Shown here: one piece after another, positions 8,083-17,037 of the stretch | How the letters are laid out: every line of letters begins with the position of its first letter | How positions within the stretch are numbered: position 1 is the stretch's first letter | Assembly: GCA_004335835.1 (NCBI GenBank) | Contig: RWJK01001168.1 | Span: 48,827-71,412, forward strand | Source: Scenedesmus sp. ARA3 | Taxonomy: Eukaryota > Chlorophyta > Chlorophyceae > Sphaeropleales > Scenedesmaceae | Length of the DNA: 22,586 nt | Direction: 5' to 3' | Made by a program: the position numbers and the translations under genes | The notes under the pieces: generated by a model | Told to the model about the DNA's origin: nothing | What the model saw: only the letters and a program-made list of their open reading frames with translations | The model's database searches: none

Positions 8083-9706
8083 GGCTCACCTGGCCTGTCA
8101 CTGCGGTGATCTGCGCATTGGCTGCATCCAGCGTCTGGTTCACAGCAGCCGTGGTGCTGCCAAATGTCTCATTGACCTTGCCAGTCAGCTGCTGTGTTGT
8201 GCTGTTTACTGTCTCGAACGCGCTGCCAACAGCCCCAGTCAAACCAGCGGTGGCCTGGTCAACGGTGCCTTTGACCTGGTCAAGGCCGCCTTTGACCGTG
8301 GTCAACGTGCTGTTGACCGTGCTGCTGACGTTGCCTGCCACATCAGAGGCACCCTTGCCCAGGTTGCTGGTGAGATCTGTTACTTTGCTTGTAACACCGC
8401 TGGTGGCACCACTGAGAGTTGCTGTGAGGTCTGCTGCTGCCTTGCCGGCTGCGTCAGTGACCTGGCTTGTGGCCTGATTGGCAGCAGATGCCAGCTCAGC
8501 TGCCTTGTCAGTGACACCTGCAGGTGATTGCACAGGGCAGCAGGGCACGTCGCATACAGCGTCGACTATGCATTGCGCTGAGTTGCAGAGGCACCAGCAG
8601 CTGCAGGACTACCCACAGCAGCGCATGGTGTGCACAAAGGATAATGACCAGCTGTGTGCACTGAAGCGAAGAATCTTAGGGTCTGACACACCAATCAGAG
8701 CCGATTACATGTGCTGGAGTAACAATGGTGAAGGAGCACAGCAGCAAATGCTCTTGCTGGTTTGGATATCAGGCCAGCTTAGCTTGCTTGCTCAAGATGG
8801 CGCGTGTGCATCCACATCTGTACTCCAGCAGCTGATGCGCTGATTGCTGCGCTAGCTGCCAGCCATACAGTGCAGCACCTGCTGCTGCTGCTGCTTCACA
8901 TGAATTGGCTACCCACCAGCTGCTGCAGATGTGACGCCTCCTGTCAGGTCTGAAACAGTCTTTGCCGCCTGCTCTGAGGCTGCACTCAAATCTGGCAGCG
9001 GTGGCAGCTCTGCAGCACACAGAACAAAGCCACATCATTGGCCATTACATTGCAAATGCAGATGTGCCACGCACACGCAAGTGTAGTGCAGCTGATGCAT
9101 ACGGAACTGGCAAGTGGCGATTGCTTAGTTCAAGCAAAAGCAGCTCAGCAAGCAATTGGAAGGCCAATAAGGGCTGCATGTGCTGTGCCAAGGCACAATT
9201 GGGCTGGAGCACTGCCTAAAAATCGCATGGTCAGACTGTTTTAAGCATGCGACCATGCTGCAGCACATGCCAAACTCATCAGCTGCTGCTGTCGCTGCTG
9301 GTTGCTGCTGTCAGCTGCCCTGCTGCTGCAGCTCACCAGCAGGGAGGCTGATTGCAGGAAGCTCGGGCGCTGTTGTTACTTCTGGTGCTGCTGGTGCTGC
9401 CACTGCCTCCGTCAGTGCCTCAGGCACAGCTGCAGGAGCGATCGTGGCCTTTGCCGTGTCACTCAGCGCATGCACTGCATTGCACACCACAGGAGGCAGG
9501 TCAGCATCTCATTGGCACAAAACGCAGCGCAATCCAAAATTGTGTCTTCACAACGTACCTAGGCGCTGCTGGCGGTGCCTCGGCACTCCTGGGTGCGACA
9601 CAACTGCACGCTGAAGGCCCTGCAGGAGTGCCACTTCGTCAGCTGGCAGATTCGAACATTGTTGAAAGTAAGATCCTGTTTCTGGAAACCGTTCTTGCCT
9701 GCACAT
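3459..9706 (-). CDS. Thylakoid rhodanese-like membrane protein (TROL/STR4/CAS type), inactive rhodanese domain, 10 exons
   Basis: Exons on the minus strand are 9706-9559, 9474-9337, 9009-8917, 8517-8090, 7685-7458, 7106-6972, 6288-6184, 4728-4471, 4080-3921 and 3709-3459. They total 1944 nt, about 647 aa. All introns are GT..AG and all phases agree (phase 1 for introns 1-3 and 9, otherwise 0). Order in the protein: basic N-terminus; Ala/Pro-rich and amphipathic helical region (about 50-290, VTDKAAEL, VTDLTSNLGKGASDV); membrane segment 313-330 ending ISYYKGRYAGYAGELSPGQ; rhodanese domain about 345-475 (NVFLVDVRPDEAREEEGLP, then KIVVMDSTGSDKARDLARAL and EGGFAGWAAAQLP); two membrane segments about 513-551 (GGGALLTYAALNY, LKFVGVLGVMLTIGNKLL); C-terminal tail SSFKPPSLPKAPKLPSMP. 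Asp435 stands where rhodaneses have the catalytic Cys, as in plant TROL and CAS, so a scaffold role at the thylakoid is likely. TROL tethers FNR; CAS takes part in Ca2+ signalling. The start is uncertain: ATG 9706 is open into exon 1, but ATG 9740 (MKLAPSLQARGH) gives a better transit peptide if a small extra intron is removed before 9600. Confidence 0.85.
4131..4421 (-). repeat. Scrambled degenerate copies of exons 8 and 9 in intron 8 of the rhodanese-like gene
   Basis: Three partial exon copies lie between exon 8 and exon 9. Positions 4343-4421 copy the 3' end of exon 8 with its donor (4468-4546, offset 125). Positions 4201-4280 copy the middle of exon 8 (about 4587-4665, offset 386). Positions 4131-4200 copy the 5' half of exon 9 (4010-4080, offset 126). 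Substitutions and small indels break the frames, so they are read as pseudo-exons and not alternative exons. Confidence 0.9.
4778..6064 (-). repeat. Intronic tandem array of ten pseudo-copies of the 5' end of exon 8
   Basis: The real exon-8 landmark CTTGTCGCTG (plus strand) is at 4681. Matching landmarks recur at 4810, 4932, 5053, 5199, 5312, 5458, 5603, 5725, 5871 and 6016. Spacings are 129, 122, 121, 146, 113, 146, 145, 122, 146 and 145. Each copy holds about 50-80 nt of exon 8, encoding SLTKIVVMDSTGSDKARD with changes, plus upstream intron sequence. Short units carry GAGGAGAAAAACGGAGGAC-like spacer. Long units carry GGAAGATGTGGGTGCGAAGG and an extra CATCACCACAATCATGT fragment. Copy 3 has a 1-base deletion. 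The array fills most of intron 7 (6183-4729). Confidence 0.95.
6062..6123 (-). repeat. Copy of the 3' half of exon 7 with its donor, fused to an exon-8 copy
   Basis: Positions 6062-6123 repeat 6177-6238 (offset 115), that is the end of exon 7 (LLINAAYIAGLPPCQ) and the GTAAG donor. The donor is directly followed by GGCAGCC, the start of the outermost exon-8 copy, so almost no intron lies between the two copied exon ends. Confidence 0.92.
6503..6709 (-). repeat. Two degenerate copies of the 5' part of exon 7 in intron 6
   Basis: Positions 6503-6573 repeat 6225-6295 (offset 278) almost perfectly, including the CTGCAG acceptor turned into TTTGCAG, and would encode KNDVLPPRIAREAANAEEL. A shorter third copy at about 6655-6709 retains the segment around PPRIA but is more diverged. 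Neither has a matching donor. Confidence 0.9.
7160..7225 (-). repeat. Degenerate copy of the 5' half of exon 6 in intron 5
   Basis: Positions 7160-7225 repeat 7042-7107 (offset 118). The copy reads VSVLLGEESSVLLVDIRLDEAR against VSVLLGEEANVFLVDVRPDEAR in the true exon. Its acceptor is weakened to GCAAG and no donor follows at the copied end. Confidence 0.9.
7692..7781. repeat. Perfect 45-bp tandem duplication next to the exon-5 acceptor
   Basis: Two apparently identical 45-bp units, 7692-7736 and 7737-7781, lie immediately upstream (minus strand) of the exon-5 acceptor at 7687-7686. The unit carries the sequence leading to the acceptor (CATCTGTG) but not the AG itself. Confidence 0.95.
8034..8081. 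repeat. (TGC)16 microsatellite at the start of intron 4
   Basis: An uninterrupted TGC/CTG run of 48 nt. On the coding (minus) strand it is (CAG)n starting only seven bases past the exon-4 donor CAG/GTGAGC (GT at 8089-8088). If the intron were retained it would read as poly-Gln in frame after VTGQVSR. Confidence 0.97.
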
Positions 9707-9740
9707 GGCCCCTGGCCTGCAGGGAGGGAGCCAGTTTCAT

Positions 9741-10803
9741 CGTGGCTGTGCAGACAGTGTCACCAGAGCAATCCTTGTGCTGTCAACTAGATGCGATATA
9801 GCAGATGATTAGTCGTCAAAAGTTGTGGTAGCTCAATTCAGTGGCAGTTCTGGCTGCATGAAGCGGGAAAGGCACTCGTCTCGTAGCGTGTTGGTGCTGC
9901 TGCGGGATCAGATTACAAAACAACTTGTTTCAAAGGATCTGAACGACATTGAAAGGTCAAGCTGTTGAGAGTCGCTTCCTGTTTGTAACTTGTCATAGTG
10001 TCAGACGTGCAAGAACTCTGCTGTCCTTGCAGTCTCCGTGGTGATCAGGCAATCGGTATGTCTCCCACGCTTTTGTGAACTGTAAGGGCTGCCTATGACT
10101 TTGCCCTGTCTTCATTGTGCCGATGATACCTTGTTTGTCTCTTGTGCTACTCCTGTACAACAAAGCTGTTGGTGCTCACACACCAGCAGCCCATTCATTG
10201 AGGGACTGAGAAGAAATAAACGAGCTAAAAGTATATTTTGCAACACCTGGTGGTTGTGAGTACGTTGACCACGAGGATAGATTCCAGAGCCACACTGGCC
10301 TGGTCATTGAGGGCAGGGGGAGGGGGCAAATCTGCTGAGTGCACAGCTGACATGAACGACCTACACATGAGCTACGCAATGCCGAATGATTGAAATCTAT
10401 CAAAATCACGAAGTTACTGCCGCGTTTTGTGTCCTGCTCCACAGCTCTGGATCTTTCCGATGATGGCTGTAGGGTTGTAGACCGACCTCCAATCAATGCT
10501 GCCCTGTTCTTGCCCTGGAATCAACAAAATGCAAACCTTTCAAAAGATATTTAGCAGCATGAAAAGCAGGGTAGGTTGGATTGACACCTTGTCATATTCT
10601 ATCCGACGTGTCAACCATATTGTTTCTGTTCTCGCCGGCTTTCTACAACTTTAGGTCAAGGAGTCCTTCAGAGGCTCTGTTCGTTAACAACTTTGTGTAC
10701 AAGACACTGAATACATCAGCTTGCGCCTACTTCTCCCGGTGTCTGCTCCTGTGCACGCCACTACTGCATCGTAGCCCACCATTTAGGCTCAAGGTTGTGA
10801 ACC
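9741..10803. promoter_or_regulatory. Divergent intergenic region between the rhodanese-like and lipase-like genes
   Basis: About 1.06 kb between two head-to-head start regions, so it must hold both promoters and 5' UTRs. It has far fewer CAG repeats than the rest of the window. A TATATCGCAT element on the minus strand at 9800-9791 lies about 50-60 nt upstream of the ATG at 9740 and is the only TATA-like candidate I noted. No convincing ORF is present. Upstream non-coding exons cannot be excluded. Confidence 0.5.
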
Positions 10804-13303
10804 ATGATACATGCACAGCAGTCCAGCCTCAGACCCTGCGCTGGTTCTGGGCAGGCGCGAAGGGCATGGAAAGTCGGGGCGTCCAGGGGTCGCACAGTTT
10901 CGGTCTACAACGTGTTTTCACTAAGCAAGATGCTAAACAAGTCCAGCGCTGGCAGGTCAAACGCAGCGGTGAGTGGGAGATGCGGTGCAGATGACCTAGC
11001 ACTGACACCACTTAGCTAGGTGTCCACACACCTCATGCATTGACGTGCTGCCCGATCCGCAGGCCGTGGAGGTTGCAACACCAGCACAAGCCCCTATCCA
11101 TCCCAGAAAGGCCGTGCAGGCAGTCCCTCTGGCTGATAGGCCATCCGTGGAGCTGCTGATGGCGCTCACACGTGCAGCAGGCCACACTTCTGGCGCTTTG
11201 GTAAGTGAAAGCTTGCTTTATGTCACCCTGAGTACCCTGACTGCGCGACAGCCAGCAGTTGCTATTACAATCGCCACACAAGCATATGCAGAATCAGGCT
11301 TATGGCGTGTTCATCTAGCGTTGGAAACTGCAGTGCCCTCCTAGATGGGCTGACCTGTTCAATCTGCCGTGACGCGACATCTTGCTTCAGTCCCTGCGTG
11401 ACACTCCTCTTTAGTACAGTTGTCAACAGGTTTAAGTGCGCTGCATCCTGCTGCCTCTTCCGGCTGAGCCCTTCAGCATGACACTCCCAGCCTGACCTGT
11501 GTCACACACACAGTGCTGAAGATCTTCCTGCAAGCACATTTCTTAGATGAAACAACCCTGCTTGCCACACGTTTTTAATGCTCCTGCAGGCCACGCAGCT
11601 CTCCGAGCACGAGCTGCAGCTGGTGACCACATCAGCCACCTGCGACGACATGTTTGGCTCGGCTCTCGACTCGTTCTCAGAAGACTTCGGCGAGTCTGGA
11701 GACGGCATGGCACTGCCCCTCGCAGACATCCGCGCAGCAGCAGAGCTCATGGCGGCCGAGATCCGCAACGCCAACCGAGGCAGCAGCAGCAGCGCCAGCC
11801 TTGCTTCCGACTGGAACCCCAGCGGCAGCAGCAGCTTTGGCGGTGCCAGCGTGAACTTTGCAGGACAGCCGGGAGCTCACACACTTGAGCAGCTGCAGGC
11901 ACAGAGCGACTATGAGCGGCTCTCTGGTAGCAGCGCTGGCGGCCTGCGTGGCGAGGCTAGCCGCATGATGGCTCGCGTGCAGTCCCTGCAGAGCCAGATC
12001 CGCAGTGCAGCAGCGGCAGCAGGCAAGGCCACCAGCAGCGCCAGCAGCAGCAGGGGCGGCAGCGCAGCCGCCAGCAAGCAGGCAGCCGCAGCCAAGCCAA
12101 GCTTCAGCAATGCTCAGTCAGACGATGACATGTACGGCGACTCTGGTGCGATGCCAGTTCTGCCCCGCGTGGGCGATGCTGCTGCGCAGCGCAGCAGCAG
12201 TGCTAGCAGCATGGCTGCGCTCAAGCGTGCTGCGCAGCCTAGCTACCCCACATACAGCGAGCCAGCTTCCACCTGGTTTGTGGCAGACTCTGCAGACGGC
12301 TCCTGCAAGCTGCGTCACATTGTGATCAAAGCCCCGGAGAGCCTTGCTGCAGCAGTTGCAGGCACGCGCGCGAGCAGCGACCTCACCACGTTTGAGAACT
12401 ACACCATGGGCGCCAAAATCAACAAGCGTCTGTATAACGAGGCGAATGCCTTATACAACCGCTTCATGCCGCTGGTGCTGGATCACATTGAGGAGTCTGG
12501 CCCAGGGGCGAAGATTGCGCTGTGTGGCTCGGGGCTCGGAGGCAGCCTGGCTGCGCTGCTGCTGCTGATGTTTGTGGCGCGCGGCATGCAGCCGGGGCTG
12601 TTTGCGCCGGTGTACACGCTGAATGCGCCCGCGGTGCTGTGCGAGGTGCCGGACTTCAAGCAGTGGTGCAGCAAGGACGGCTGCAGCCTGCAGGTGGGTT
12701 TTCGGGGTGGTGTGTCACTTGTTGATATGGGTGGGGGGCACATAGGCGGGCTTCAAGCAGTGGTGCAGCAAGGACGGCTGCAGCCTTCAGGTGGGTGTGC
12801 GGCGTGGTGTGTCTTGTGTTGATATGGGCGGGGGGTGCATGGGCAGACTTCAAGCAGTGGTGCAGCAAGGACGGCTGCAGCCTGCAGGCTCGCTGCACTG
12901 GGCGGTTGGGGGTTGGCTTGCAGGTTCCATCATGGCCAGTGGTTCAGGGGTGGTGTGGAGCCATGCCAGTGTCGGCTTGCTGTTTGCTTGCATGCCCTCC
13001 ACCCACTGTCTGTCTCTGCACCTCTGCTGCTGCTTGCAACCACACTGTTTGCGCACTGGTAGCTGCATCCTCTCGCAGCCAGACTGCTGGCTGCTCATAC
13101 ATGCAAATTCCGAACCAAACTGCTGGCTGCTCATACATGCAAATTCCGAACCAAAGTTCATTTATCTCTGCTGCTGTTTGCTCTTACTGCTTGCAGGACA
13201 TGGACGGCATGCTGGAGGACCTGCTGCACCGCGGCATCCTCTCGCAGCCGGGCGGCCAATAAAATGCTGGCTGCCCTGAATTTGACGCACAACTGATTCA
13301 TCT

Positions 13304-13334
<31 letters not shown>

Positions 13335-13706
13335 TTTTCGCTCTTGCAGGACATGGACGGCATGCTGGAGGACCTGCTGCACCGCGGCATCCTCTCGCAG
13401 CTGGGCCTGCCCCTGGACGCCGTGCGCAACGTGTACCACCAGCAGGCGGCCGCAGAGGCCGCAGTGCAGGCCGTGTCTCCGCTTCTGAGCCCCCTGCAGG
13501 CTGTTGCGGCCAGCGGCAGCAAGGCAGTGCAGTACCTGGATGTTGCAGCGCTGCAGCACAGCAGCCTGGTGCCTGAGGTGCTGAAGGGCTGGCTGCGCAG
13601 CAGCGAGGGGCCCAAGGGCGCTGCTGCTGTTGCTGGGTACCAGCGGCTGCACATTCTCAACCCTGTGGGCAAGATGATGCTGTACATGAACAGCAGCCGG
13701 CGCTGA
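10804..13706 (+). CDS. PLIP-like class-3 lipase-fold plastid protein, catalytic triad apparently missing, 4 exons
   Basis: Exons are 10804-10968, 11063-11200, 11590-12693 and 13350-13706; all introns are phase 0 with GT..AG ends, giving 587 aa. The N-terminus (MIHAQQSSLRPCAGSGQARR) is basic, Ser/Ala-rich and free of acidic residues, as in a plastid transit peptide. Residues 102-320 are Ser/Ala-rich with coiled-coil-like stretches. From TWFVADSADG (329) the order matches plant plastid lipases PLIP1-3: strand HIVIKAPESLA, helix INKRLYNEANALYNRFMPLV, nucleophile elbow ALCGSGLGGSLAALLLLMF, then LHRGILSQLGLPLDAVRNVY and NPVGKMMLYM near the end. PLIPs are galactolipid acyl hydrolases. Here the elbow reads G-S-G-L-G where the family has G-H-S-L-G, so position 416 is Gly instead of the nucleophile. 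The Asp (MHRD) and His (HPCL) regions also lack their residues, and the oxyanion G-S/T-D is APE. A non-catalytic role is inferred. Confidence 0.85.
12652..12890 (+). repeat. 97-bp tandem repeat copying the end and donor of lipase exon 3
   Basis: The exon-3 end (CTTCAAG at 12654, encoding DFKQWCSKDGCSLQ) recurs at 12751 and 12848, both offset by 97. Copy 2 retains the donor as TTCAG/GTGGGT. In copy 3 the donor is lost (CAGGCTCGC). The repeated spacer includes GTTGATATGGG. Confidence 0.95.
13084..13155 (+). repeat. Perfect 36-bp tandem duplication in lipase intron 3
   Basis: Two identical units, 13084-13119 and 13120-13155, starting CTGCTGGCTGCTCATACATG and ending CCGAACCAAA. It lies just upstream of the pseudo-exon at 13197. 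Confidence 0.95.
13197..13262 (+). pseudogene. Duplicated 5' end of lipase exon 4 with in-frame stop (pseudo- or alternative terminal exon)
   Basis: Positions 13197-13250 are identical to 13350-13403 (offset 153), preceded by a good acceptor (TACTGCTTGCAG). If spliced from exon 3 in phase 0 it gives DMDGMLEDLLHRGILSQPGG, then Gln and a TAA stop at 13260-13262, within CCAATAAAATG. This would produce a protein ending about 100 aa early. The (CTG)n tract at 13304-13332 lies between this copy and the true acceptor at 13349. Confidence 0.85.
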
Positions 13707-13858
13707 AGTGGTTGTATATGTGTGCTGCCTCCGGCAGTTGCTGTGTTGGAGCAGCGGGGTGAGGGCGGCAGGCGCTGGGGATGTTGCAGCAGCAGCAAGC
13801 GGTTGTGAAAGCTGGTTGCGGTGATGCTGTACATGAACAGCACCAGCCGCTGAAGCGG
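13707..13858 (+). repeat. 147-bp tandem duplication of the lipase gene 3' end
   Basis: The last codons and stop (about 13676-13706) recur at 13823-13853 (offset 147). The copy reads MLYMNSTSR and a TGA at 13851-13853, so the copied stop codon is intact. A weaker third copy of the spacer appears near 13951-13990. All of this is in the 3' UTR. Confidence 0.9.
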
Positions 13859-16800
13859 ACACCCCTACTGATTAGGAGCTCGCTGCTGTGTGTGTTGTGT
13901 AAGAAGCATGTTGAGGAACAGCCCAGGCATGTGAAGCAGGCTGTCTAAGGTGTTGCGGCAGCAGCAAGCACACGCTGGTGGCAGCTGGTTGGGCGAGCTC
14001 GCAGCTGAATCGGTGATGAGGTTAGGATGCTGTGTTGGCCTGGGTGGGCGGGTGCAGCAAAGCAGAGCTTGCTCTGCAGCGTGTTGTGTTGGGTGGAGCA
14101 TACGGAGGGGATATGGGTATGCGACGAGCAGGTGATGCAGCGGCCATAGCGCTGCTGCTGTGCAATGATGCAGCTGAATATTAGGGGGTGCAGCGGATGT
14201 GCTGTTTAGTTTGTGTGCCATGCAAGCAGCATAGGACTGCTATTGGCTGTTGGCTTTGCATGCGATGCACGATGGGGTAGCATATCGGGCTCGGATGGGC
14301 TGCTGCTTTTGGCTGCCCAATGCAGGTGTGTATGTGACTGGCTTGAGCAGCTGGTAACTTGGCAAGGTGGGGTGTGGATGAATGCAGCATGCAGGAGCGG
14401 TGCTACTGTGTCTGGCGATTTGCATGCAGGAGGGGCCTTTGCCTGCTGAGTGTGTATGTGTGCTGGGTGTTTTGCTCTGATTCTCTTGATTATTACCCCG
14501 CATAGTGGCAGCAGCAGGCTTTGTGTGCTGCCCTGCGCATCACGCCATGCAGCGTGACATTGCAGAAGTTGCGCACTTGAGGCCATATGTTGCCCATGTT
14601 GCTCAGGGTTGTGTGGAGGTGGCTGGCTGCTGTTGTGCACACACAGTGTGTGGCCAGGCCGCCGGGGTGCATTGGCTTACCCTGGTAGTACAAAAATAAC
14701 AAAACAATGTAAGGAGGTGGACGCAGCTGCAGCTGGGGCATGTTGCTTCGGCGTGTTGCCTGCGTTGCCTTGTAGACTAACTGCTGAGCGTGCGGATTGC
14801 TGCTGCCAGCACTGCCGCCAGTGTACACGTACTGCGTGGCGGCGTTATTGCTGTGAGCACATGCTTTCATTGGCGATGCATTGCTGTGGTTGCCAGCACA
14901 GCAGCTGCTCGGAGGAGTGCTGCCGGTGGCGGGTATATGGCAGCGTGTAATGGCATACTGTACAGGCTGTGTGTGCTGCATTGGAGTTGTCAGCTCAGAC
15001 ATTGTGCCAGAGCTTATGCATGCATGGCAACTGGCATCAAGTGGGGCGCAGCTGCTTTCTGTTCACTTTATATTCAGGTGGTGTGCGTGCATGTACTTGT
15101 ATTACTAGTCTCTCTTTGCGTTGGTCATGCAGCGTGACAGGGGCCCTGCCTTGCTTGTGCCTGCAGACGCGCTTGTGGTGCCTGCTGAATATTGTTGCAG
15201 CAGGTAGGGCAGTGTGTGGGCGGGACAGAGCAAGCATGAGGCAGGTGTGTACAGCCTGACCGTACATGCTGCACACGGCAGCACTTGATTGATATCTTTT
15301 TGCAGCATGCTGTTGGGGCTTGCTGGTGTTTGAGTGGCGGCGCCGCGTCAACAGCAGAGCATGTGCTTGGGGCTTGCAGTTGGCGCTGTTTGCAGCAGTA
15401 CCTACTGTGATGACATGCTGCCAAGAGTGTTGGTGGCAAGCTAGTGTTGTTGGCACAGGGCTGTGTGTGGTGTGCTTGGGCAGCACATAACGGCGGCCGT
15501 CTTTTGGGTTTTGGGTTGGAGGCTAGCTGGTGTTTGGTGCAAGATGCGCTTTGAAGATGCGATGTGCAGGATGTGCATGTCAGCGGTTTGAAGTGTTACT
15601 GCTACGAACATGTTCTAGTACCATCTCTGCCCTGACCGCATGGCTCAGAGCCAAAAACAAGCCAATTTCGAGCCGATTTTGTGTTGTGAGGTGGACTGCG
15701 GCACCGTGCGGCGCTGCCCAGTGTTAGTATGTGTTACCATGGTGTTCTCATGAAGGTGTGTGATCGCCATTCATACAGCTGGCTTTTCCCGCGATACAGG
15801 GGCGATGCCTGCTACTGTGCGGTGTGCTATGTTACAGTCGGTTGGCCTGGTTCAGGTCAGCTATGTGTGATTCACCAGTGGGTTGCGTGGGTGTGCATGT
15901 ACAGTGCATGCAAGGAAAGCAGGTGTTTGCTTGTTGGATGAGGGATGACCAGTGTCGACAACAGTGCATGCCCAAATTTTGGCCACATTTTGCTCCTGCA
16001 CGCTGTTCTTTGCAAGAAAGTAAACCAGCTCGCTGCGACTGGCGTGCTTGTGTTTTAGATGCCGCATGCGGCAGGTTGAGCTGCTGTGTTGTGTCTGCGA
16101 CGGCATGCGCAATTGAAGTGCGGTGCTGAGGTGCCAAACGCCTGCTTGGGTAGTGGGTGATTGGTATCAGCAGTGGCGTGTGGGGTGCTGCGGAAGCATC
16201 CTCAAGGAGCAGAGCAAGCACTAGAACAGCCGTGTTTTGGAGCGGTGTGCGTTGCGGCGAAGTGCACAGTGCGTGGAAGGCACAGGCATCTCCACTGTCA
16301 GAGATGATGGGTGCAAGCTGTGCATCACAGGTCTGATGCACCAAGCTGGGTGATGCCTTGCTGTGTTGACTCGGGTTTGAGGGGAGCTGGCCGCTACTGG
16401 CGGCCGAGCATCTGCTGTGTTGGATAAACGTTGGCTAGTGTCCAGGTGTTTGGGAGGGCACTTGCGCTTGTGTAAAATCAGGGGTACAGTTGTTGAACGT
16501 CAGACGCAATGCTTTGTGATCAGGCCAGCAGCAGCAGATGTACATGGCGACACACTCAGCAGCAACGGGTTACTTCAAGATGTGCTTTGTGCTTGCATCG
16601 TCAGGCAGCCTTGGAGACGCGGTTCCGTGAGTAAAGCCAAGCAAACACAGGAACCCTACCAAAGTGTCACACGCAACAGCCATTGTGCCTGACCCTGTAT
16701 ATAGCGCTACCGTGTAAGCCGCGTATTTCTACTACTCATAGCACCGGTGCAGCATCACCGCAAGCCTGTGTACACGGCACGGATAGGCAGGGCACGCTCA

Positions 16801-17037
16801 GCATGCCAATTCTTTTGTAAAGCCGTTTGCCTGAGCCACGCATCGCGCATAAAACTACAACATAGTTCATCCTATTCAATTTACCAAGGGACTGGTTCTA
16901 TGTGTCGGAGAACCTTCAACGGCTAGTGCGAAGCAGTACTGACGACGCACTTGCTGCTAGGCAGCGCTGCAGCGTGCTTACAGCGTGCTCAAGACTCTGC
17001 TGTGGCTACAGTTTAGCCTTTCCGGCAGCTGGGAGCA
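13859..17037. other. Long G/T-rich region without a recognisable gene
   Basis: About 3.2 kb with only short ORFs on both strands, none resembling a family. The plus strand is strikingly rich in G and T (TGTGTGTTGTG, GGTGTGTGG-type words) to about 16450 and then returns to mixed composition before the RNase H gene. It may be extended 3' transcribed flank of the lipase-like gene, degenerate duplicated sequence, or both. The promoter of the RNase H gene presumably lies in 16700-17037. No tRNA, transposon ends or RT/transposase fragments were seen. Confidence 0.6.
13898..13902 (+). terminator. TGTAA poly(A) signal candidate of the lipase-like gene
   Basis: First plus-strand TGTAA I noted after the TGA stop, about 195 nt downstream and beyond the duplicated 3' end. 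Confidence 0.4.

Noticed and set aside
8024..8527. Plus-strand ORFs (up to 167 codons) opposite exon 4
   Set aside because: They are mirror ORFs of the exon-4 coding strand and the CTG microsatellite (poly-Leu start). The minus-strand reading joins neighbouring exons in correct phase.
9640..9660. tRNA T-loop-like GTTCGAATC on the minus strand
   Set aside because: The flanking bases do not form a T stem and no anticodon or acceptor stem is present; it is inside exon 1 of the rhodanese-like gene.
10176..10496. Minus-strand ORF of 106 codons in the divergent intergenic region
   Set aside because: No family resemblance and not connected in phase to the rhodanese-like gene downstream.
15832..16344. 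Minus-strand ORF of 170 codons
   Set aside because: Composition follows the regional C/A bias of that strand; no recognisable motif, splice structure or start context.
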